A stretch of DNA of 64,000 nt from JBAYST01 sp034932745 (GCA_034932745.1 JAYFOJ010000001.1:186001-250000), one strand, 5' to 3'. Shown: positions 28,581 through 36,922, numbered from the stretch's first letter. The notes: generated by a model from the sequence alone, not told the origin. Translations and numbers: made by a program.

Positions 28581-28613
28581 AGACTTAAAGTATTAAGTCT
28601 TAAATGTTAGAAT
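28581..28613 (+). promoter_or_regulatory. plsX promoter with inverted repeat
   Basis: The extended -10 TGTTAGAAT (28605-28613) and a weak -35 TTAAAG are 17 bases apart. The perfect inverted repeat AGACTTAA-AGTA-TTAAGTCT (28581-28600) covers the -35, and its right arm continues as TTAAGTCTTAA, itself palindromic. A lipid-responsive repressor site is a natural guess for plsX. Confidence 0.55.
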
Positions 28614-28631
28614 AACTAAGAGGTATTAACT

Positions 28632-29624
28632 ATGTTAAAAATTATCGTCGATTGCATGGGTGGAGATAATGGCGCGAAAGTTATCGTCACTGCAATTAAG
28701 AATTTCCTCAAATCAAATAAAGAAGTCGAAGTAGCTGCAGTTGGTAAAAAAGAAGAACTAGCAGAACTAGAAAATATTTGTCGTATCATCGATGCTCGAG
28801 ATGTTGTTCCGATGACCGCTGGAGCATTAGATGTTTTAAGAATGAAAGATTCATCGATGATGGTCGCTTTAAAAACGATGAGAGACGAACATTACGACGC
28901 GATTGTTTCTTGTGGATCCACTGGTGGTTTTTTAGCTAGTGCAACGATTACCTTAAAGATGATTCCAGGAATCAAAAGAGCAGCACTAGTAAGCGCTATC
29001 CCTTGCCAAGAAAAAGGTAAGTTTATGACATTGCTCGATTGCGGTGCAAATAATGAGAATACAGCAGAAGAATTAGTACAATTTGCTCTAATGGGTCGCC
29101 TATATGCTCAAGCAGTATTAAATAATAAAGATCCAAAAACATATCTATTAAGCAATGGAAGCGAAGACGAGAAAGGCTCTCCAGAAGTAAAAGAGGCAAA
29201 CAAACTCCTCCGTGCGAGTAATTTCCCTAACTTCCAAGGAAATATCGAAGGTCGTGAAGCGGTTTTAGATCCAAATGTCGATGTCGTCGTTACTGGTGGT
29301 TTTGCTGGTAACTGTTATTTAAAAGGAATCGAAGGAACAGCTAAATTAATGGGTAATCTCATTAAATCAGCTTTTTCGATGAATCTATCGACTAAAATAG
29401 GTTATCTATTCGCGAAAAAAGGTGTTGCTTCAATCAAAGAAAATATGGACTATAAGGCTGTTGGCGGTGCGCTTTTATTAGGCATTAATGGCGCAGTAGT
29501 AAAAGCCCATGGTAATTCAGACGAGAAGAGTTTTTATTCAGCGATGATGCTCGCTAAGAAAATTGGTGAATCAAAAGCGGTGGAAAAGATTAAGGAAGGT
29601 GTTGAAAGTGGAAATATTAAATAA
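28632..29624 (+). CDS. plsX: Phosphate acyltransferase PlsX
   Basis: A 330-residue PlsX that interconverts acyl-ACP and acyl phosphate, supplying PlsY for phosphatidate synthesis at the membrane. DCMGGDNG at residues 7-14, VSCGSTGGFLA near 95-105, DCGAN near 138 and VTGGFAGN near 220 are conserved. AGAGGT precedes the ATG. The coding end overlaps rnc by 17 bases. fabD, fabG and acpP, which follow plsX in many Firmicutes, are not here. Confidence 0.95.
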   Translation: MLKIIVDCMGGDNGAKVIVTAIKNFLKSNKEVEVAAVGKKEELAELENICRIIDARDVVPMTAGALDVLRMKDSSMMVALKTMRDEHYDAIVSCGSTGGFLASATITLKMIPGIKRAALVSAIPCQEKGKFMTLLDCGANNENTAEELVQFALMGRLYAQAVLNNKDPKTYLLSNGSEDEKGSPEVKEANKLLRASNFPNFQGNIEGREAVLDPNVDVVVTGGFAGNCYLKGIEGTAKLMGNLIKSAFSMNLSTKIGYLFAKKGVASIKENMDYKAVGGALLLGINGAVVKAHGNSDEKSFYSAMMLAKKIGESKAVEKIKEGVESGNIK

Positions 29625-30303
29625 TACTTTAGAATTATTAAAAAAGATTCATATCAAGCCAAAAGATATCACTTTATATGAACTTGCTTTAACCCACTCT
29701 TCTTTTAACGCTGACGCTAAGACCAAACACCAAGATTACGAAAGACTTGAATATATGGGTGATGCAGTGCTCGGATTTGTCACCGCCGATCTAATCTTCC
29801 AGATTCATCCTGAAATGGACCAAGGCTTAATGAGCAAGTTAAGAAGCTATTTAGTTCAATCTAAGGCGCTAGCTACATATGCTCGTAAAATTGATTTATC
29901 GAAATTTGTCATTACTGGACATTCGATCGATGCTTCAGCAATCGATAAATCCGATAAGATTCTCGAAGATGTTTTCGAAGCATTAATCGGGGCTATTTAT
30001 TTAGACCAAGGAATCAAAAAGGTTTCGCTTTATATCAAAGGTTTTATTTATAACGACATCAAATTTGCTAAGGCCGACGAACTAACAGACTATAAAACTC
30101 GTCTTCAAGAAGAAATGCAAAGCGAACATCGCGATAGCGTTACTTATCGCCTTATAAGAGAAGAGGGTCCAGCTCACGAAAGAATATTTGTTTCTGAAGT
30201 CATGTTTAATGGCGAAGTTCTTGCGACTGGAAAAGGCAAGACGAAGAAGGCCTCAGAACAAGATGCAGCTAAAAACGCTCTAGATAAGAAAGCGACTAAA
30301 TAA
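29608..30303 (+). CDS. rnc: Ribonuclease III
   Basis: A 231-residue double-strand-specific endonuclease for rRNA and mRNA processing. The catalytic signature is DYERLEYMGDAVLGF near 44-58, with the second acidic set in DVFEALIGAIYLD near 114-126. The C-terminal dsRNA-binding domain runs from about 155 (DYKTRLQEEMQ) to ATGKGKTKKASEQDAAKNAL. The GTG at 29608 is chosen because GGAAGG lies about 8 bases upstream and the length then matches the family. It overlaps plsX by 17 bases and ftsY by 1. Confidence 0.93.
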   Translation: MEILNNTLELLKKIHIKPKDITLYELALTHSSFNADAKTKHQDYERLEYMGDAVLGFVTADLIFQIHPEMDQGLMSKLRSYLVQSKALATYARKIDLSKFVITGHSIDASAIDKSDKILEDVFEALIGAIYLDQGIKKVSLYIKGFIYNDIKFAKADELTDYKTRLQEEMQSEHRDSVTYRLIREEGPAHERIFVSEVMFNGEVLATGKGKTKKASEQDAAKNALDKKATK

Positions 30304-31283
30304 TGGGTTTATTTAATTTTCTAAAAGAAAAATTCGCAAAAAGTAATCCTAAAAGCGAAAAATATGCTTCCGGAATGGAAAAATCTCGGAAGAATTTTGC
30401 TAGTAAATTAAATAAGCTATCATCTTCATATAAAACCGTTAATGCTCAATATTTTGAAGAACTAGAGCAGATACTAATCGAAGCAGACGTTGGAGTATCT
30501 TTTGCAATTAGAATCATCGAAGATGTATTGGAAGAATCAAAGAAAAGTGGAATTAATAATCCAGATTCGATCAATGAAATACTGGTCGATAAAATGTTCG
30601 TCGATTACGCTTCAAAAGGCGATATCACCAATGAAATTACATTTTATAAAGATCGACCAACAGTGTTACTAGTGGTCGGTGTGAACGGAGTAGGAAAAAC
30701 TACGACGATTGCTAAACTCGCTAATCGATATTTAAAAAAGAATAAATCAGTTATGCTCATCGCTGGAGACACCTTCCGTGCTGGAGCAGTCGAACAATTA
30801 AATGAATGGTCTAAAAGGCTTAAAATAGACATCGTTACTGGCGGAGAAAACGCTGACCCGGCGTCCGTTGTTTACGATGGAATACTCAAAGCTAAGAAGG
30901 ACAAAATTGATTTAGTTATCGTCGATACCGCTGGTCGATTACAAACAAAAGCTAATCTAATGGCGGAGCTAGGCAAAATTAAAAGAGTTATTTCAAAAGA
31001 AATAGAGGGAGCCCCTCAAGAAACATTTTTAATTATCGACGCGACCACTGGACAAAACGGTGTTTCACAAGCTAAAGCATTCAAAGAAGTAACAGATATC
31101 ACTGGTATCGTCGTAACAAAAATGGACGGAACCTCTAAAGGTGGAATTATCCTTGCGATTAGAAACGAACTAGGAATCCCGGTGCGTTTTATTGGTTTAG
31201 GCGAGAAAATGGATGATTTAGAAGAGTTTGATTTAGACTCATACCTATACGGATTATGTGTTTTAGGAGAAAACGATGAATAA
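30303..31283 (+). CDS. ftsY: Signal recognition particle receptor FtsY
   Basis: A 326-residue SRP receptor GTPase that docks ribosome-SRP complexes at the membrane. It has the short N-terminus typical of Firmicutes, then the N domain, Walker A GVNGVGKTTTIAKLA near 125-139, the insertion-box region GDTFRAGAVEQL, DTAGRLQ near 205 and TKMDGTSKGG near 275. Its ATG shares one base with the rnc stop, so translation is coupled. smc, which often separates rnc and ftsY, is missing. Confidence 0.96.
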   Translation: MGLFNFLKEKFAKSNPKSEKYASGMEKSRKNFASKLNKLSSSYKTVNAQYFEELEQILIEADVGVSFAIRIIEDVLEESKKSGINNPDSINEILVDKMFVDYASKGDITNEITFYKDRPTVLLVVGVNGVGKTTTIAKLANRYLKKNKSVMLIAGDTFRAGAVEQLNEWSKRLKIDIVTGGENADPASVVYDGILKAKKDKIDLVIVDTAGRLQTKANLMAELGKIKRVISKEIEGAPQETFLIIDATTGQNGVSQAKAFKEVTDITGIVVTKMDGTSKGGIILAIRNELGIPVRFIGLGEKMDDLEEFDLDSYLYGLCVLGENDE

Positions 31284-31599
31284 CATTAAAGAAATTTTAC
31301 GCGCTAATCGTTTGCTTGAAACTTATGGTGTTTTGCTAACCCCATCCCAAAAAGAAATCATGGAAGATTATTATGCTTATAATCTCTCTTTTGCCGAAAT
31401 AGCTGAACAAAGAAAAATATCGCGTTCTGCAGTCGCAGACTCTTTAAAAAAGACACTCGAGAAGTTAGAGGAATTAGAGACTAATCTACATTTACTTATG
31501 GAAAAAGAAAAACTAGAAAAAAGTATCGTTGAGATTGAAAAAATTAATAAGGACGAAAAGATTAAAGCAATACTTAACGAGATGAAAAAGGAAGTATAA
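31276..31599 (+). CDS. ylxM: SRP-associated HTH protein YlxM (UPF0122)
   Basis: A 107-residue YlxM: sigma-like HTH with LLTPSQKEIMEDYYAYNLSFAEIAEQRKISRSAVADSLKK near 20-59 and a charged coiled-coil tail. In streptococci YlxM binds the SRP and modulates Ffh/FtsY GTPase. The gene overlaps ftsY by 8 bases, has AGGAG before its ATG, and leads into ffh after 1 base, so ftsY-ylxM-ffh form one translationally coupled set. Confidence 0.93.
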   Translation: MNNIKEILRANRLLETYGVLLTPSQKEIMEDYYAYNLSFAEIAEQRKISRSAVADSLKKTLEKLEELETNLHLLMEKEKLEKSIVEIEKINKDEKIKAILNEMKKEV

Positions 31600-31600
31600 G

Positions 31601-32953
31601 ATGGCATTTGAATCATTAAGCGATAAATTATCGAATATATTTAAGAAAATACGCGGTCAATCTCGTTTGACCGAAGCAAACATCGACGAGATGTTAAAAG
31701 AGGTGCGCATTGCCTTACTCGAAGCCGATGTTAATTTTAAGGTTGTTAAAGAGTTTACTTCTCATTTGAAAGAGAAGGCAATCGGTCAAGATGTATTACA
31801 AAAACTTAATCCAGGACAAACACTAGTAAAAATCGCTCACGATGAGTTGACTGAATTACTCGGTTCCACTGATAGTGAGCTACATTATCGTAAGGGCGAG
31901 CCAACAGTCATCATGATGGTCGGTCTACAAGGATCTGGAAAAACTACGACTACTGGTAAGCTTGCCTCTTTAATGAAGAACAAGTTACAAAAGAAAGTCT
32001 TGTTAGCAGCATGTGACGTTTATCGTCCAGCGGCTATCGACCAATTAAATCAACTTGCAAAGCAAATCGGTGTCGATATCGTCGATTTAGGCACAAAAAT
32101 TGAACCAACAAAAATTGCCAAGACAGCATTAGAAAAAGCCAAAAAAGAGAACTATGATGTATTGATTATTGATACTGCAGGTCGCTTGCAAATCGATGAA
32201 AAAATGATGGATGAACTGAACGATATTTCTCATCTAGTCAATCCAGATGAAATATTGCTTCTCGTCGACGCGATGTCTGGACAAGACGCTGTTAACGTCG
32301 CTAATTCATTCAATGAAAAACTAAAACTAACGGGTATTGTATTGTCAAAACTTGATGGAGACGCTCGAGGTGGTGCTGCTTTATCGATTAAACATTTAAC
32401 GGGTGTTCCGATTAAATTCGCCGGTGTTGGCGAGAAAATAAGCGATTTAGACATTTTTCATCCTGACCGAATGGCGGATCGAATTTTAGGAATGGGAGAT
32501 GTTTTAACTCTCGTCGAAAAAGCTCAAGAAGAACTAAATGAAGACGAAATGAAACATTCCGTCGGCAAGATGATGGATGGCAAGTTTGATTTAATGGACA
32601 TGTTAAAGCAAATGAAGCAAGTGCAGAAACTCGGTTCATTAGGCGGAATCATGAAACTGATTCCTGGAATGCCGAAACTAAGCGATGAACAACAAACTAG
32701 AGCAGAGCTCGAAATGAAAAACTTCGAAACAATTATTAATTCGATGACTGTAGAAGAAAGAAAGAGTCCTGAGATTCTTAAGTTCTCCCGCAAGCAAAGA
32801 ATTTCAAGAGGTTCTGGTAAGTCGTTAGCGGATATTAATAAAGTTCTAAAAAAATATGAACAAACAAAAGAAATGATGAAGCAACTTCAACAGTATAAAA
32901 AAACTGGAAAGATGCCAGGTGGCGGATTTCCAGGTGGATTCCCAAAAATATAA
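31601..32953 (+). CDS. ffh: Signal recognition particle protein Ffh
   Basis: The 450-residue SRP54 homologue. The GTPase has GLQGSGKTTTTGKLA near 106-120, DVYRPAAIDQL, DTAGRLQID and SKLDGDARGGAAL. The Met-rich M domain follows (MKQMKQVQKLGSLGGIMKLIPGMP, then the 4.5S RNA-binding SRGSGKSLADINK near 405), ending in Gly-Gly-Phe-Pro repeats. It binds signal sequences and 4.5S RNA in the cytoplasm. The 4.5S RNA gene is not seen in this window. Confidence 0.97.
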   Translation: MAFESLSDKLSNIFKKIRGQSRLTEANIDEMLKEVRIALLEADVNFKVVKEFTSHLKEKAIGQDVLQKLNPGQTLVKIAHDELTELLGSTDSELHYRKGEPTVIMMVGLQGSGKTTTTGKLASLMKNKLQKKVLLAACDVYRPAAIDQLNQLAKQIGVDIVDLGTKIEPTKIAKTALEKAKKENYDVLIIDTAGRLQIDEKMMDELNDISHLVNPDEILLLVDAMSGQDAVNVANSFNEKLKLTGIVLSKLDGDARGGAALSIKHLTGVPIKFAGVGEKISDLDIFHPDRMADRILGMGDVLTLVEKAQEELNEDEMKHSVGKMMDGKFDLMDMLKQMKQVQKLGSLGGIMKLIPGMPKLSDEQQTRAELEMKNFETIINSMTVEERKSPEILKFSRKQRISRGSGKSLADINKVLKKYEQTKEMMKQLQQYKKTGKMPGGGFPGGFPKI

Positions 32954-32979
32954 AAAAGGATCGCAATGATCCTTTTATT
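32953..32979. terminator. Bidirectional terminator between ffh and trmD
   Basis: AAAAGGATC and GATCCTTTT pair around GCAAT, A-rich on one side and T-rich on the other. The stops of both convergent genes touch it. Confidence 0.9.
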
Positions 32980-33757
32980 TTTTAATAAACTTATGTCCTT
33001 TTTCGATTGCCTTAACTTCCCATTCTGGGTGTTTGACATCTTTATCAAGTTCTTCTAGTAAAGCTTTATCAACTTTAGTTAACTCTACTTTATTAAATAA
33101 ATCTTTTCGATATTTTCTCGTTAATCTTAAACTTTCTTTTCTTCGCCACTTTTTAATTGCAAGATGATTACCGGAATATAGGATATCTGGTATTTTGTCT
33201 TTATTAAAATCGTATGGCTCAGCGTATTGTGGATATTCGAGTAAGAGATTTTCAAAACTTTCTTCGACGATTGAATCCTTTGATATTGCGCCATCGAGAA
33301 GACGAACAATCGAATCAGTGATTGCCATCGCTCCGATTTCACCACCGGTGAGAATGTAATCGCCAATCGAAACTAATTCATCGACATAATTATTGATTCT
33401 TTCATCAGTTCCTTCGTAATGTCCGCAGATAAGAATGATATCTTGTTTGGCATTAGCAAGTCCTCTAGCCATTTTCTGATCGTATGTTTTTCCTCTTGGA
33501 GAAAGAAGAATCGTTTTAGCGGTGGAGCCTTTTTTAGCGTCTTCTAAAGCATCGATAATTGGTTGACACTTCATGATAAGACCAGCACCTCCGCCGACTG
33601 GAGCACTATCTACTCTTCCATGTTTATCTTTAGTAAAAGATCGAATATCGATGATTTTGATTGTAACGATTTTACTAGCGATAGCGCGTTTAATAATGGA
33701 ATTGGTTAGAATTCCAGTAAACATTTCTGGGAAAAGAGTAAGAATCTTGATCGTCAT
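32975..33757 (-). CDS. trmD: tRNA (guanine-N1-)-methyltransferase TrmD
   Basis: A 260-residue SPOUT-class enzyme methylating G37 of tRNAs, including proline tRNAs such as the two in this window. TLFPEMF near residue 6, DKHGRVDSAPVGGGAGL near 43-59 and the trefoil-knot SAM site CGHYEGTDERI...SIGDYILTGGE near 112-140 are diagnostic. The C-terminal tail (ILYSGNHLAIKKWRR) binds tRNA. Its ATG overlaps the rimM stop by 4 bases. It is slightly longer than average. Confidence 0.96.
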   Translation of the reverse strand: MTIKILTLFPEMFTGILTNSIIKRAIASKIVTIKIIDIRSFTKDKHGRVDSAPVGGGAGLIMKCQPIIDALEDAKKGSTAKTILLSPRGKTYDQKMARGLANAKQDIILICGHYEGTDERINNYVDELVSIGDYILTGGEIGAMAITDSIVRLLDGAISKDSIVEESFENLLLEYPQYAEPYDFNKDKIPDILYSGNHLAIKKWRRKESLRLTRKYRKDLFNKVELTKVDKALLEELDKDVKHPEWEVKAIEKGHKFIKK

Positions 33758-34260
33758 AACATTCCGCCGATTAATTTAATGGTAATAGTTTTATTCTTAA
33801 TATCAACTTTTTCGATAAAGTGATCGATAAAAGGAACAAAGAAATCTCTTTGTCCTTCTCGAGAAACTCTTAAAGTGATTTGAGCAGGAAATTCTTCGAC
33901 TTTAGAAACGACACCAAGAGTCTCGTTTTTAGAGTCGATGACTTTACAACCTTCTAGTTCAGAAAACAAGAAATAGCCTTTTGGTAAAATGGCCTTTTCT
34001 TTATCGATTTGAACGAGGCATCCTTTAAAAAGTTGGGCGTCTTCGCGATTAGTAATTTCTTTGAACTTAACAAAGTTAATATCGCCTTGAGTTCTAAAAG
34101 AAACAACCGTGAAGATTTTCCTTTGTTGTTCTTTATTAAGGAAGTAAACTTCCACGCCTGGTTTATATCTTTCTTTAGCAAAGTATGATGAAGAAAGAAT
34201 CTTAACGGTTCCATCTAAACCATGAGAATCGAGAACGCGTCCAAGTGTTAAATATTCCAT
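33754..34260 (-). CDS. rimM: 16S rRNA maturation factor RimM
   Basis: A 168-residue RimM, which binds S19 and assists 30S head assembly. The N-terminal RimM beta-barrel has LTLGRVLDSHGLDGTVKILS at residues 3-22, and the C-terminal PRC barrel runs from about 90 (LFSELEGCKVIDS...FFVPFIDHFIEKVDIKNKTI). No ribosome site precedes the ATG; a hairpin lies immediately upstream. Coupled to trmD by overlap. Confidence 0.93.
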   Translation of the reverse strand: MEYLTLGRVLDSHGLDGTVKILSSSYFAKERYKPGVEVYFLNKEQQRKIFTVVSFRTQGDINFVKFKEITNREDAQLFKGCLVQIDKEKAILPKGYFLFSELEGCKVIDSKNETLGVVSKVEEFPAQITLRVSREGQRDFFVPFIDHFIEKVDIKNKTITIKLIGGML

Positions 34261-34264
34261 ATAA

Positions 34265-34295
34265 CAAAAAGAGGAGAACTACTCCTCTTTTTTTC
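34265..34295. terminator. Intraoperonic hairpin between khpA and rimM
   Basis: AAAAAGAGGAG and CTCCTCTTTTT pair around a 5-base loop. In the direction of the minus-strand operon five T residues follow; on the plus strand seven. It could end most rpsP-khpA transcripts before rimM. Confidence 0.7.
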
Positions 34296-34548
34296 CTTCC
34301 TCATCGAAAGATTCAAAATGAACATGAACGCGTTTGTTTTCGCTCTTGCCTCCGACCGATATTACTTCGCGGATTGCATTAGCGACGATTCCTTTACGTC
34401 CGATAAGTCGAGAAGTATCTTCTTTTTCAGCGACGATGAGAATCGTAATATCTTTTTCGCTTTCGCTTGGAAGTTCACGAATCATGATGGAGTCTTTATC
34501 TTCGACGATTGGATCGATGATAGCGTGAATAATCTTCTCGTAATTCAT
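34279..34548 (-). CDS. khpA: KH-domain RNA-binding protein KhpA (YlqC)
   Basis: An 89-residue single-KH protein. The GxxG loop is GRKG in DTSRLIGRKGIVANAIREVI near 40-59. KhpA with KhpB (Jag/EloR) binds RNA and affects cell elongation. The gene always sits between rpsP and rimM in Firmicutes, as here. Its ATG shares one base with the rpsP stop codon. The last residues run into the downstream hairpin. Confidence 0.93.
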   Translation of the reverse strand: MNYEKIIHAIIDPIVEDKDSIMIRELPSESEKDITILIVAEKEDTSRLIGRKGIVANAIREVISVGGKSENKRVHVHFESFDEEGKKEE

Positions 34549-34832
34549 TATTTTTTGCTCTTTTCAGTCTTTTTGCCTTCGGCATGCTTCTGCATAAGGC
34601 CTTTACGACTCAACATCGCGCGGACTGTATCAGATGGGGTGGCGCCTTTGCTTAACCATTCGAGAGCTTTAGCTTCGTCGATAACGGCGTTCTCGACACC
34701 TTTAGAAGGATCGAAATATCCGATTTGCTCGATGAAACGTCCATCTCTTGAATAACGTGAATCAGCGGCGACGATACGATAGAATGGATCAGAATGTCTA
34801 CCGGTTCTAGTTAATCTTAATTTTACTGCCAT
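34548..34832 (-). CDS. rpsP: 30S ribosomal protein S16
   Basis: A 94-residue S16: AVKLRLTRTGRHSDPFYRIVAADSR type N-terminus, then FIEQIGYFDP and ALEWLSKGATPSDTVRAMLSRKG. It binds 16S rRNA early in assembly. AAAGGAG lies before the ATG. The C-terminus is a Lys-rich tail. It is first in the minus-strand rpsP-khpA-rimM-trmD unit. Confidence 0.97.
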   Translation of the reverse strand: MAVKLRLTRTGRHSDPFYRIVAADSRYSRDGRFIEQIGYFDPSKGVENAVIDEAKALEWLSKGATPSDTVRAMLSRKGLMQKHAEGKKTEKSKK

Positions 34833-34860
34833 AATTTTTTCTCCTTTTGTGCGTATTTAT

Positions 34861-34887
34861 ATTATAAGAGGTAGAAACAAGTGTCAA
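34861..34887 (-). promoter_or_regulatory. rpsP operon promoter
   Basis: On the minus strand, consensus TTGACA and TATAATAT; 15 bases separate it from TATAAT and 17 from TAATAT. The start codon is about 28 bases downstream. Confidence 0.65.
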
Positions 34888-34934
34888 GTATAAATACTTA
34901 ACAGCATAAAAATTGTTTCATCATTTTTTTGCGA

Positions 34935-34943
34935 TGTTATAAT
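34935..34943 (+). promoter_or_regulatory. Extended -10 promoter of the OB-fold lipoprotein transcript
   Basis: TGTTATAAT is a perfect extended -10 (TGnTATAAT). Transcription should begin near 34950, which places the whole structured leader in the mRNA. It diverges from the rpsP promoter. Confidence 0.65.
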
Positions 34944-34950
34944 AAGTTCA

Positions 34951-35023
34951 GTTAGCAATTTACTAACTCCCCCATGTAATGATTTACGTGTATTGGCGGG
35001 AGTAGTGTATATTGCCCAGCCAA
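34951..35023 (+). promoter_or_regulatory. Structured 5' leader with competing stems (candidate riboswitch or leader RNA)
   Basis: Seen by eye: hairpin GTTAG/CTAAC (34951-34967); stem A ACTCCC (34966-34971) with GGGAGT (34998-35003), holding an inner hairpin CATGTAA/TTACGTG; and stem B TTGGCGGG (34993-35000) with CCC-a-GCCAA (35015-35023). Stems A and B share GGG, so they exclude each other. No terminator T run follows. I do not recognise a known riboswitch class. Confidence 0.5.
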
Positions 35024-35073
35024 AACATATCATAATCATTACCTGTCAATAGTGTTTCGAAAGGATGGAAAGA

Positions 35074-36840
35074 ATGAAAAACAAAACACTGACAGTTCTT
35101 TTACCGGCGGCGATGCTCATGGCATTAGCCGGTTGTGCCCTGCCTGTTGAATCATCGAGCGTTTCGCCTAGCGAATCTAGTAGTGAAATCTCGAGCTCAA
35201 TTGTAGAAGAGTCTTCCACATCATCGAGTTCTGAACCGCAAGTTATTACTTCGGCAATTTCTGATATTCGAGGTTTGCAAGATGGGACTTCGATTACTAT
35301 CAGGGGAGTTGTTGTCGTACATAACTATACCGGCCAAGTAACTCCTTACATTACTGGCTTTTGGATCGCAGATCAAACCGGTTCGATTTATATCTACGGA
35401 GAGACTGTTGCAAAAAGTGTTCAAGTTGGAAATGAAGTTACGTTAAAAGGAGCGATTGGCCACTACATCCCAACCAATGATCAAAGTGGTGCTACCGCAG
35501 TTAATTACAAAGGTATGCTTCAAGTCATCTCGCCAGAGGTCATTAGCAATGATGGAAGTACAACACACGACATTCCACAAGGCGCCATTCAAGAAACGAC
35601 AGTTAAATCGATTGAAGAAATTCCGCTTCAAGAAGATATCACGGGTAATATTTACAAAGTAAAAGGTCGTTACCATGTCTATGACAATGGAGAGTTCACG
35701 AATTATACATTAGAAGATTTAAATCGAGTCGATTCTATTCTTGCCTATACTCAATCAAATGGTAAAGATTATACTTGGTCAAATGGCCTAGATGGTAAAA
35801 CAATCGAAATGCTAGTTGTTGTTAGTATTGGTAAACCATCCGCTGCCGCTTGGAGAATGTGCCCGATTAAATCATTAGGGGAGATTAGTGTAACTGCGCA
35901 AGAAGAAGCAAATTATGGTGCTCAAAGAGCACTTAATGCTATTAGTGATTCTTATAATACCGACACTACAGTTAAAGTGTTAATCGCCGATCCTCTTCTA
36001 GAGGGTTTGACAGTATCATTCACTTCGACTTCAAATCAAATTACGATTTCTCAAGTTGATTTAGAAAACAACATTGTCATTTCGATTAGCGAAACAAAAG
36101 ATGTTCAAATCACTGCGATTGCAAATTATAGTGGTGCTAGTGCTTCACTATCGAAGACTATCTCTTTAACCGCTAAGCCAACATTTAATTCGATAACTAT
36201 TGCAGAAGCTAGAACAAAGGGCGATGGAGAAACCGTTACTCTTGAAGCTGTTGTGGCTAGAATTACATATGCTGGTAGCATGGTTAAACAAGGATTATTC
36301 CTAGTCGATTCTACCGGTTCAATGTTTGCCTATAACTCAGTTGCCACTAACGCTAATTTAGTTAATGTTCAAAATGGTAATAAAGTTGTCGTCACTGGAA
36401 AGTTGGTTCACTACATTAAAGATGCAACCAACGCTGCTAGTGAAGGATATAGTGGAGACTTTCAAATCACAGAAGTCACGGTCGATGATTTAGATACAAA
36501 TATTTATTCAATTCCAACAGGTGGAATTATAAATAATTCAACTATTGAGAATATCGCCGCAACAACTCCACATACTAACATTACTGGCCTTGTCTATTCC
36601 GTTAGTGCTAAGGTTAGCAAATCAGCGGGGGCTTATGGAGCATACACATTATATGGACTTACCGATTCGACAAAGGGTGTCCCATTGTACTCTCAAAATA
36701 ATGCCTCTGACTTTGATTGGCTATCGGAATATATTGGTAAAAATGTCGTGATAATTCTCGGCATTCAAAACCTAAACCTCAAGTCATCTGGTTCATGGTA
36801 TAGAGGATGTCCGATTTCTGTAGTAAGTGTAATTGAATAA
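35074..36840 (+). CDS. Surface lipoprotein with two OB-fold-like domains and Ser-rich stalk
   Basis: A 588-residue predicted lipoprotein with Cys21 in a L-A-G-C lipobox, followed by about 40 Ser/Glu-rich residues. Two related domains of about 140 residues look like the extracellular OB-fold repeats seen with secreted nucleases (YhcR-like): the first from ITSAISDIRGLQDGTSITIRG with GFWIADQTGSIYIYG and VGNEVTLKGAIGHYI, the second from ITIAEARTKGDGETVTLEA with GLFLVDSTGSMFAYN and NGNKVVVTGKLVHYI. Between them is an Ig-like region. No nuclease active site is recognised, so a binding role on the outer face is inferred. ATG 35074 has AAGGATGG upstream; the ATG at 35065 directly abuts the ribosome site and is rejected. 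Expression follows a long structured leader. Confidence 0.65.
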   Translation: MKNKTLTVLLPAAMLMALAGCALPVESSSVSPSESSSEISSSIVEESSTSSSSEPQVITSAISDIRGLQDGTSITIRGVVVVHNYTGQVTPYITGFWIADQTGSIYIYGETVAKSVQVGNEVTLKGAIGHYIPTNDQSGATAVNYKGMLQVISPEVISNDGSTTHDIPQGAIQETTVKSIEEIPLQEDITGNIYKVKGRYHVYDNGEFTNYTLEDLNRVDSILAYTQSNGKDYTWSNGLDGKTIEMLVVVSIGKPSAAAWRMCPIKSLGEISVTAQEEANYGAQRALNAISDSYNTDTTVKVLIADPLLEGLTVSFTSTSNQITISQVDLENNIVISISETKDVQITAIANYSGASASLSKTISLTAKPTFNSITIAEARTKGDGETVTLEAVVARITYAGSMVKQGLFLVDSTGSMFAYNSVATNANLVNVQNGNKVVVTGKLVHYIKDATNAASEGYSGDFQITEVTVDDLDTNIYSIPTGGIINNSTIENIAATTPHTNITGLVYSVSAKVSKSAGAYGAYTLYGLTDSTKGVPLYSQNNASDFDWLSEYIGKNVVIILGIQNLNLKSSGSWYRGCPISVVSVIE

Positions 36841-36851
36841 CTTATAAATAT

Positions 36852-36883
36852 AAGAACGTGGTTTGAAAATCACGTTCTTTTTC
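36852..36883 (+). terminator. Terminator after OB-fold lipoprotein
   Basis: AAGAACGTG and CACGTTCTT pair with a 10-base loop, followed by TTTTC. Confidence 0.9.
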
Positions 36884-36893
36884 TTAAAACTTA

Positions 36894-36922
36894 TTGGGTA
36901 TTGTTTATCGATATGATAAAAT
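36894..36922 (+). promoter_or_regulatory. Promoter of the purine permease gene
   Basis: TTGGGT and extended -10 TGATAAAAT are 17 bases apart. The leader is only about 20 bases, too short for a purine riboswitch. Confidence 0.55.
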
